Source of the DNA: Kocuria rosea
GTDB taxonomy: Bacteria > Actinomycetota > Actinomycetes > Actinomycetales > Micrococcaceae
Length of the DNA stretch: 64,000 nt
Direction of reading: 5' to 3'
Assembly (NCBI RefSeq): GCF_006094695.1
Contig: NZ_CP035103.1
Location: forward strand, 2,604,001-2,668,000
Position 1 is the stretch's first letter. Each line of letters opens with the position of its first letter. Shown here in pieces: positions 58,312 through 64,000 of the stretch. The translations under genes and the position numbers were made by a program. The notes below the pieces were generated by a model. It searched no databases and was not told the origin of the DNA. It worked only from the letters and a program-made list of their open reading frames with translations.

Positions 58312-59385
58312 ATGAACGCCCATCAAGCCCCGACCGTCCAGGAGTCCGCGGCCACCGCGGTCCCCGGCACCATGACCGCCGCCGTCGTCACCGCCTTCGG
58401 GCAGCCCCTGGAGGTCAAGGACCTCCCGGTCCCCGAACCCGGCCCCGGCCAGGTCCTCGTCAAGCTGATCTCGACCGGTGTGTGCCACACCGACCTGCAC
58501 GCCGCCCACGGCGACTGGCCGGTCCAGCCCACCCCGCCCTTCGTCCCGGGCCACGAGGGCGTGGGCACGGTCGTGGCCCTCGGCCCGGGCGTCACGGAGG
58601 TGCAGGAGGGCGACCTCGTGGGCAACGCCTGGCTGGCCTCGGCGTGCGGGCACTGCCGCAACTGCCGCACCGGCTGGGAGACGCTGTGCGAGGAGCAGGT
58701 CAACGGCGGCTACAGCATCGACGGGTCCTTCGGCCAGTACATGCTGGTCGACGCCCGCTTCGCCGCGCAGATCCCCGCGGGCGCCGACCCGTACGAGGTG
58801 GCGCCGGTGCTGTGCGCCGGGGTCACCGTCTACAAGGGCCTGAAGATGACCGAGGCGCGGCCTGGGGAGTGGGTGGTGATCTCCGGCATCGGCGGCCTGG
58901 GGCACCTGGCCGTGCAGTACGCGGTGGCCATGGGCCTGCGGGTCGCGGCGGTCGACGTCGCCGACGACAAGCTGGCCCTCGCCCGCAAGCACGGGGCGGA
59001 GATCACCGTCAACGCGTTCGCGGAGGACCCGGCCGAGGCCGTGCTCGCGCAGATCCCGGGCGGCGCGGACGCCGTGCTGGTGACCGCCGTGCACCCGGCC
59101 GCGTTCGGCCAGGCGATCGGCATGGTCCGCCGCGGCGGGACGATCGTGTTCAACGGCCTGCCGCCCGGGGACTTCCCGGCGCCGATCTTCGACATCGTGC
59201 TCAAGGGCCTGACCATCCGCGGGTCCATCGTGGGCACGCGCCAGGACATGGTCGAGGCCCTCGACTTCTACGCGCGCGGTCTGATCCACCCGACCTACAG
59301 CACCCGTCCGCTCGAGGACGTCAACGCCGTCCTCGACGAGATGGAGAAGGGCAAGATCGAGGGCCGCGTGGTCGTCGAGTACTGA
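58312..59385 (+). CDS. adhP: Zinc-dependent alcohol dehydrogenase, AdhP type
   Basis: The 357-residue enzyme interconverts primary alcohols and aldehydes. Catalytic zinc ligands are seen in GVCHTDLH and GHEGVGTV, with the structural zinc cysteines in ACGHCRNCRTGWETLC and the NAD fold in GIGGLGHLAVQYA. With the preceding aldehyde dehydrogenase it can take ethanol to acetate. AGGAGGAG precedes the ATG. Downstream is the large repeat cluster. Confidence 0.94.
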   Translation: MNAHQAPTVQESAATAVPGTMTAAVVTAFGQPLEVKDLPVPEPGPGQVLVKLISTGVCHTDLHAAHGDWPVQPTPPFVPGHEGVGTVVALGPGVTEVQEGDLVGNAWLASACGHCRNCRTGWETLCEEQVNGGYSIDGSFGQYMLVDARFAAQIPAGADPYEVAPVLCAGVTVYKGLKMTEARPGEWVVISGIGGLGHLAVQYAVAMGLRVAAVDVADDKLALARKHGAEITVNAFAEDPAEAVLAQIPGGADAVLVTAVHPAAFGQAIGMVRRGGTIVFNGLPPGDFPAPIFDIVLKGLTIRGSIVGTRQDMVEALDFYARGLIHPTYSTRPLEDVNAVLDEMEKGKIEGRVVVEY

Positions 59386-59396
59386 GCCGGGCGGAC

Positions 59397-59517
59397 GCGA
59401 GGGGTCGCGTCCTGTCCCGGGCGATCGTGAGGGGTCGCGTCCTGTCGGTGGGAGAACGTCTCATCAGCAGGACGCGGCCCCTCGCGCGTGGGCGAGGGGC
59501 GCAGCGCGGCCCCTCGC
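59397..59517. repeat. GCGAGGGG compound hairpin cluster, copy 3
   Basis: Two direct copies of GAGGGGTCGCGTCCTGTC (59399-59416 and 59429-59446) are 30 bases apart. The second pairs with CAGGACGCGGCCCCTC (59468-59483, one mismatch) around an inner GAGA-ACG-TCTC hairpin (59452-59462). A further 9-bp stem (GCGAGGGGC, 59492-59500, with 59509-59517) follows. It fills the gap between adhP and maf, at the right edge of the block inserted in the carboxylase cluster. Confidence 0.75.
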
Positions 59518-59543
59518 GCGCACGGCCTGCGTATCCTGGGACG

Positions 59544-60179
59544 GTGACTCCCCGCCTCGTCCTCGCCTCCCGCTCCCCCGCCCGCACCAAGCTGCTGGCC
59601 GACGCCGGGATCGGCCACGACCGGCTCGTCTCCGACGTGGACGAGGACGCCGTGGTCCGGGAGCGCGGGGTGACCGGCGCCGAGGAGACCGCGATGGTCC
59701 TGGCCCGGGCCAAGGCGGAGGCCGTGGCGGCGCTGCCCGAGGCCGCCGGCGCCCTCGTGGTGGGCTGCGACTCGGTCTTCGAGCTCGACGGCGAGGTGCA
59801 CGGCAAGCCCTTGGACGCCGCGACGGCGACCGCCCGGATCCGGGCCATGCGCGGGCGCTCGGGGGTGCTCCACACGGGCCACTGGCTCGTGGACACGCGG
59901 AGCCCGGCGGACGGCGGGAGCGGCTGGAGCGGCGGCGCGCCCGCCAGCGCCGAGGTGTTCTTCGCGCAGATGTCCGACGACGAGGTCGCGGCCTACGTGG
60001 CCACCGGCGAGCCCCTGGAGGTGGCCGGGTCCTTCACCATCGACTCGCTCGGCGCGGCATTCGTGGAGCGGGTGGAGGGCGACGTGCACGCCGTCGTCGG
60101 CCTGAGCCTCAGTACCCTGCGCACGCTGCTCGGCCGGGCGGGCGTCGGCGTGCCCGAGCTGTGGACCGCCGGCCGCTGA
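59544..60179 (+). CDS. maf: Maf-family nucleotide pyrophosphatase
   Basis: Maf proteins hydrolyse dTTP/UTP or modified nucleotides and have been linked to septum control. The 211-residue protein starts LVLASRSPARTKLLADAGI and has DEDAVVRE, VVGCDSVFELDGEVHGKPL, MRGRSGVLHTGHWLV and GSFTIDSLGAAFVERVEGD. The GTG is 6 bases after TATCCT (59532-59537), a clear leaderless layout. In mycobacteria maf lies between accE and accA; here it follows the inserted block and precedes accA by 143 bases. Confidence 0.94.
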   Translation: MTPRLVLASRSPARTKLLADAGIGHDRLVSDVDEDAVVRERGVTGAEETAMVLARAKAEAVAALPEAAGALVVGCDSVFELDGEVHGKPLDAATATARIRAMRGRSGVLHTGHWLVDTRSPADGGSGWSGGAPASAEVFFAQMSDDEVAAYVATGEPLEVAGSFTIDSLGAAFVERVEGDVHAVVGLSLSTLRTLLGRAGVGVPELWTAGR

Positions 60180-60210
60180 GAACCGCTCCCCGCCGGAACC
60201 GGTCTGCGCT

Positions 60211-60227
60211 TTGTAGGACTCCTACAG
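60211..60227. promoter_or_regulatory. Shared carboxylase operator, accA copy
   Basis: TTGTAG-GACTC-CTACAG matches the accD site (TTGTAGGAnTYCTACAR as consensus). It lies about 60 bases above a possible -10 (TACAGT, 60288-60293) of accA. Confidence 0.78.
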
Positions 60228-60322
60228 AAACGGCGTCGCATTTCCGGTCCGCCGCCGGGTGGTTGGGCGATTGCTCACGACGGGGAATACAGTGCATCGG
60301 AGGATTCGACAAGGAGTGAGAC

Positions 60323-62116
60323 GTGACCGGTAAGAACCCCGCGGACGGCGCCATCCGCCCCATCACCAAGGTGCTCGTCGCCAACCGCGGCGAGATCGCG
60401 GTGCGCGTGATCCGCGCCGCCCGCGACGAGGGCATCGCCTCCGTGGCCGTGTACGCCGACCCGGACCGGGACGCCCTGCACGCCCGCACGGCGGACGAGG
60501 CGTACGGGCTCGGCGGGTCCACCGCCGCGGACTCGTACCTGGTGATCGACAAGATCCTCGACGTCGCCGCCCGCTCGGGAGCCGACGCCGTGCACCCCGG
60601 CTACGGCTTCCTGTCCGAGAACGCCGAGTTCGCCCTCGCCGTGCTCGAGGCCGGACTGACCTGGATCGGGCCCCCGCCCGCGGCCATCGCCAAGCTCGGC
60701 GACAAGGTGGCCGCCCGCCACATCGCGGAGAAGGTCGGCGCCCCGCAGGTCCCCGGCACCACCGACCCGGTCGGCTCCGCCGAGGAGGTCCTCGCGTTCG
60801 CCGACGAGCACGGGCTGCCCCTGGCCATCAAGGCCGCCTTCGGCGGCGGCGGCCGCGGCATCAAGGTGGTCCGCAACCGCGACGACATCCCGGAGCTCTA
60901 CGAGTCCGCCGTGCGCGAGGCCACCGCGGCGTTCGGCCGCGGCGACTGCTTCGTGGAGCGCTTCCTGGACGCCCCGCGGCACGTCGAGACCCAGTGCCTG
61001 GCCGACGCCCACGGCAACGTGGTGGTCGTCTCCACCCGCGACTGCTCCCTGCAGCGGCGCAACCAGAAGCTCGTGGAGGAGGCGCCGGCGCCGTTCCTGT
61101 CCGAGGAGCAGAACCGCCTGCTCTACGCCTCCTCGAAGGCGATCCTGCGCGAGGCCGGCTATCAGGGCGCGGGCACGTGCGAGTTCCTGGTGGGCCAGGA
61201 CGGCACGATCACGTTCCTGGAGGTCAACACCCGCCTGCAGGTGGAGCACCCCGTGTCCGAGGAGGTCACGGGCATCGACCTGGTGCGGGAGCAGTTCCGG
61301 CTGGCCCGCGGCGAGGCCCTCGGCTACGACGACCCGGAGGTCCGCGGCCACTCGATCGAGTTCCGCATCAACGGCGAGGACCCGGGACGGCACTTCATGC
61401 CCTCCCCCGGCACCATCGCCGCCCTCGACCTGCCCGGCGGTCCCGGCGTGCGCGTGGACTCCGGTGTGCAGGCCGGCGAGACCGTGGGCGGGAACTTCGA
61501 CTCCATGCTCGCCAAGCTGATCGTCACCGGGGCCACCCGGCAGCAGGCGCTCGAGCGCTCCCGCCGGGCGCTGGCGGAGCTGCGCATCGAGGGCATGCCC
61601 ACCGTGGTCCCCTTCCACCGCGCCGTCGTCGCCGATCCCGCGTTCGCCCCCGCGGACGGCGCCCCCTTCTCCGTGCACACGCGGTGGATCGAGACGGAGT
61701 TCGACAACACCATCCCGCCCTTCGAGGGCGTCCCGCAGGCCGGGCCCGAGGCCGAGGAGCGCCAGGCGATCGTCGTCGAGGTCTCCGGCAAGCGCCTCGA
61801 GGTGGTCCTGCCCGCCCTGCCCGGCACGGCCAAGCCCAACGGGGCCGCGGCCAAGCCCCGCAAGTCCCGCTCCGCCCGCGGCGGCGGCACCGCCGCGGCG
61901 AGCGGCGACAGCCTGAGCTCCCCGATGCAGGGGACCATCGTGAAGATCGCGGTGGACAACGGGGACGAGGTGGCCGAGGGCGATCTCGTGCTGGTGCTCG
62001 AGGCCATGAAGATGGAGCAGCCGCTGACCGCCCACAAGTCGGGCACGGTCTCGGGGCTGTCCGTCAGCCCCGGGGACACCGTCTCCGCCGGCGCCGTTCT
62101 GGCGACCATCTCCTGA
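60323..62116 (+). CDS. accA: Acyl-CoA carboxylase alpha subunit (biotin carboxylase-BCCP)
   Basis: The 597-residue chain carboxylates its own biotin. It has the biotin carboxylase start [30 protein letters not shown], the ATP-grasp [27 protein letters not shown] and a C-terminal carrier domain with the biotinylated lysine in EAMKMEQ (about K563). A Lys/Ala/Gly-rich linker (about 490-530) joins them. The GTG start has AAGGAG upstream. BirA at 47259 biotinylates it; AccD and AccE are partners. It belongs to the AccA3 type that serves several carboxylases. Confidence 0.96.
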   Translation: MTGKNPADGAIRPITKVLVANRGEIAVRVIRAARDEGIASVAVYADPDRDALHARTADEAYGLGGSTAADSYLVIDKILDVAARSGADAVHPGYGFLSENAEFALAVLEAGLTWIGPPPAAIAKLGDKVAARHIAEKVGAPQVPGTTDPVGSAEEVLAFADEHGLPLAIKAAFGGGGRGIKVVRNRDDIPELYESAVREATAAFGRGDCFVERFLDAPRHVETQCLADAHGNVVVVSTRDCSLQRRNQKLVEEAPAPFLSEEQNRLLYASSKAILREAGYQGAGTCEFLVGQDGTITFLEVNTRLQVEHPVSEEVTGIDLVREQFRLARGEALGYDDPEVRGHSIEFRINGEDPGRHFMPSPGTIAALDLPGGPGVRVDSGVQAGETVGGNFDSMLAKLIVTGATRQQALERSRRALAELRIEGMPTVVPFHRAVVADPAFAPADGAPFSVHTRWIETEFDNTIPPFEGVPQAGPEAEERQAIVVEVSGKRLEVVLPALPGTAKPNGAAAKPRKSRSARGGGTAAASGDSLSSPMQGTIVKIAVDNGDEVAEGDLVLVLEAMKMEQPLTAHKSGTVSGLSVSPGDTVSAGAVLATIS

Positions 62117-62135
62117 GGCGGGCGGCCCGGCCCCG

Positions 62136-62966
62136 ATGAGCACCCGACCGACCGGCGCCCCCGGGCGCTGCCTCGTGGACCTCTCCGCGCAGGACCGGCT
62201 GCGCAGCGGCGCCCCCGCCCGGACGCCGCGGCTGCGGGTGCTCTGCTGCCCGCCCTCGGGCGCGGCCGCCGGGTACTGGCGGTTCCTCGTCCGCGAGGAC
62301 GTGCACGTCCTCGGCGTCCAGTACCCCGGCCGGGAGAGCCGCTTCCGGGAGCCGCCGGCGCCCTCGGTCGCCGCCCTCGCCGCGGAGGCGGCCGAGGCCG
62401 TCGCCGGCGCGCCGTGGGCGGCCTCGGACGTCCCGCTCGTGGTCCTGGGCCACAGCATGGGCGCCTCCGTCGCGGCCGAGCTCGCCTCGCTCCTCGAGCA
62501 CCGGGAGGGGATCCGGGTGTCGCTGCTCGCGCTCTCCGCGAAGACCGCCCCGGGCGCCGTGGACGCGGCGGACGACGGGGACGACGATTTGCGGGCCGGG
62601 CTCGACCCGCAGGACCCGGGCGCGGACGAGGCGCTCGCCCGGTGGCTGCGGCGGCTCGGCGGCACCCCCGAGGCGGTGCTGGCGAACCCCGAGCTGATGG
62701 CCCTGCAACTGCCAGCCCTGCGCGCGGACCTGCTGGTCTCGATGGCCCACGACCGGCTCCCCGCCCCGGTCGGGGCGCCCCTGCTGCTGCTGCGCGGCAG
62801 CGAGGACCACACGGTGGACGCCGCCGGCATGGACGCCTGGCGTCCCGTCAGCACGGGGGCCGTGCAGCGGCGCGAGTACCCCGGCGGCCACCACCCGCTC
62901 GCGGAGAACCGGCACCGCCTGCTCGAGGACCTCGAGGCGTGCGCCGATCCCGGCCGCTCCCGGTGA
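62136..62966 (+). CDS. Type II thioesterase (GrsT-like)
   Basis: The 276-residue alpha/beta hydrolase is of the editing thioesterase class: RVLCCPPSGAAAGYWR at the start, QYPGRESRF, nucleophile in VLGHSMGASVAAELA, acid in LRGSEDHTVDA and base in PGGHHPLAE. These enzymes remove wrong acyl groups from nonribosomal peptide or polyketide carrier proteins. It starts 19 bases after accA and is followed by a phosphopantetheinyl transferase, so a biosynthetic locus probably lies to the right. Confidence 0.9.
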   Translation: MSTRPTGAPGRCLVDLSAQDRLRSGAPARTPRLRVLCCPPSGAAAGYWRFLVREDVHVLGVQYPGRESRFREPPAPSVAALAAEAAEAVAGAPWAASDVPLVVLGHSMGASVAAELASLLEHREGIRVSLLALSAKTAPGAVDAADDGDDDLRAGLDPQDPGADEALARWLRRLGGTPEAVLANPELMALQLPALRADLLVSMAHDRLPAPVGAPLLLLRGSEDHTVDAAGMDAWRPVSTGAVQRREYPGGHHPLAENRHRLLEDLEACADPGRSR

Positions 62967-62976
62967 GCCCGTCGTC

Positions 62977-63684
62977 GTGACGACGCTCCCGCCGGGCGTG
63001 CCCGGCACGGTCGAGCTGCCGGTGCCGGGCGCCCCCGCGGACGTGCGGGTCGTGCTCGCCCGCGTGGCCCCGCTGATCGGCTGGGCGGAGTCTGTCCGGG
63101 ACTGCCTGGACGAGGACGAGCGGAAACGGGCCGCGGCGTTCCGCCACGAGAGCGACCGGCGGCGGTTCGTGGTCGCCCACTGCGTGCTGCGCCACGAGCT
63201 CGCCGCCCGCACCGGCGCGGACCCGGCCTCGCTGCGCCTGGGACCGCCCGTTCCCGCTGTGGGGCCCCGGCCCAAGCCGCGGCTCGAGGACCACGCCCTG
63301 CACTTCTCCCTCTCGCACAGCGGCGACCAGGTGCTCGTGGCCACCGCCGAGCGCGAGGTGGGGGTGGACGTCGAACGCCTCCAGGACTCGGCCGCCGCCG
63401 AGCAGGTGGTCCCCCTGCTCCACCCCGCCGAGATCATCGCCCTGCGGACCCTGCCCGCCGCGGACCGGCCGGCCGCCGTGACCACGGTGTGGGCGCGCAA
63501 GGAGTCCCTGCTCAAGGCCATGGGCTCCGGACTGTTCCGCGAGCCCTCCGTCGACGAGGTCGGGGCGGGCCCCGTCCCGGGGCGGCCCGTGGCCGGGTGG
63601 CGGATCCTGGACCTGGCTCTTCCGCCGGCCACCGGTCCGGACCGTGCGGAGTCTCGGGCGGCGCTGACCGTCCGCGTCCCGTGA
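62977..63684 (+). CDS. 4'-phosphopantetheinyl transferase, Sfp type
   Basis: The 235-residue enzyme moves phosphopantetheine from CoA to carrier proteins. It has the pseudo-dimer motifs HFSLSHSGDQVLVATA, GVDVERLQD (Mg ligands) and WARKESLLKAMGSGL (catalytic Glu and Lys). The GTG is 10 bases beyond the thioesterase stop, so they form one unit. Sfp-type enzymes act on nonribosomal peptide and siderophore synthases, which may be encoded outside the window. Confidence 0.92.
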   Translation: MTTLPPGVPGTVELPVPGAPADVRVVLARVAPLIGWAESVRDCLDEDERKRAAAFRHESDRRRFVVAHCVLRHELAARTGADPASLRLGPPVPAVGPRPKPRLEDHALHFSLSHSGDQVLVATAEREVGVDVERLQDSAAAEQVVPLLHPAEIIALRTLPAADRPAAVTTVWARKESLLKAMGSGLFREPSVDEVGAGPVPGRPVAGWRILDLALPPATGPDRAESRAALTVRVP

Positions 63685-64000
63685 TCGTCACCGCGTACAA
63701 CCACGGGTGGACAGGATTTCTCCATCCGGAGGCCGACTACAGCGTCCGACCCGTCGGTCATCCTTGAAGCATGTCGGGCCCCCTTCGGGGAACAGGGTCC
63801 GGCGGGAGCGGCGAACAACTCACTCGCCCTGTGCCGTGCTTGCTCGAGATCCCGGAGCGGAGCACCTTCCGGACCCAGCACTCCATCACGTCAGGATCAT
63901 CCGTCACGTGCCGTTGTCGGCACCCGGATACCCGCGCTGACGAGGAGAGCCGGTTCCGCGATCATCCGGACCCCGAGCGGGGCCGTGTCCGAATCGTGTC
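63685..64000. other. Gene-free right end
   Basis: I see no convincing gene in the last 316 bases. A GC-rich dyad with GGGCCC and GGGTCC arms around TTCGGGGAACA lies near 63777-63802 and could be a terminator of the PPTase unit. Coding for the next locus presumably starts beyond the window. Confidence 0.4.

Overview
The window is very GC-rich actinobacterial DNA, most consistent with Micrococcaceae and probably close to Kocuria (an inference from gene content and synteny; no search was possible). Supporting signs are a mycothiol-type maleylpyruvate isomerase, a Micrococcus-style Rpf with a C-terminal LysM domain, a SAM-IV riboswitch, the small actinobacterial acyl-CoA carboxylase epsilon subunit, and gene orders known from mycobacteria (birA-accD-accE-maf-accA; htdX/fabG4/fadA2/acyl-CoA dehydrogenase; dusB-dgt-dnaG). 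Many genes look leaderless: a TAnnnT-like hexamer (often TAGACT) ends 6-7 bases before the start codon.

Layout. 1-1260: an unrecognised protein, a scrap of IS5-like transposase and tRNA-Asn with its hairpin. 1335-7308 (minus): dusB, dgt, an aromatic-acid type MFS transporter and dnaG. 7385-13916: a complete 3-hydroxybenzoate/gentisate catabolic locus. The minus strand carries gentisate dioxygenase, fumarylpyruvate hydrolase, maleylpyruvate isomerase and an IclR regulator; divergently on plus lie an MFS importer and 3-hydroxybenzoate 6-monooxygenase. Two identical 16-bp operators mark the two catabolic promoters. 14016-18450: glyS with a GNAT gene, an S4 RNA-binding protein, an esterase and an SGNH hydrolase. 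18485-21271 (minus): metY-metX behind a SAM-IV riboswitch. 21413-26417: a VOC protein, a CPBP protease, an S9 oligopeptidase and a DAO-type FAD oxidoreductase. 26571-30032 (minus): gatCAB. 30860-32040 (minus): rpf with a long structured leader. 32041-35177 (minus): ligA and an inositol monophosphatase-like gene. 35235-42343: a fatty-acid module (MaoC dehydratase, FabG4-like reductase, thiolase, divergent TetR, acyl-CoA oxidase-like enzyme). 42497-44431 (minus): an ArsR/SRPBCC pair and a secreted SGNH-like protein. 44522-48254 (minus): an operon of birA, PH-domain membrane protein, class III nucleotide cyclase and PP2C phosphatase.

48343-63684 (mostly plus): a YciI protein, accD-accE, then an 8.9-kb block (MFS, DUF885 peptidase, dicarboxylate/amino-acid symporter, GAF regulator, aldehyde and alcohol dehydrogenases), then maf and accA. 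A type II thioesterase and an Sfp-type phosphopantetheinyl transferase close the window and suggest that an NRPS or siderophore locus may begin just beyond it.

Most notable: (i) compound hairpin repeats with GCGAGGGG/CCCCTCGC ends at three intergenic loci, sharing one nested architecture; (ii) one operator, TTGTAGGAnTYCTACAR, upstream of both accD and accA although they lie 11.5 kb apart; (iii) an apparent insertion splitting the accDE-maf-accA block, with a 42-bp tandem duplication at one edge and the hairpin repeats at the other; (iv) the paired IclR operators of the gentisate locus; (v) the widespread leaderless promoter arrangement.
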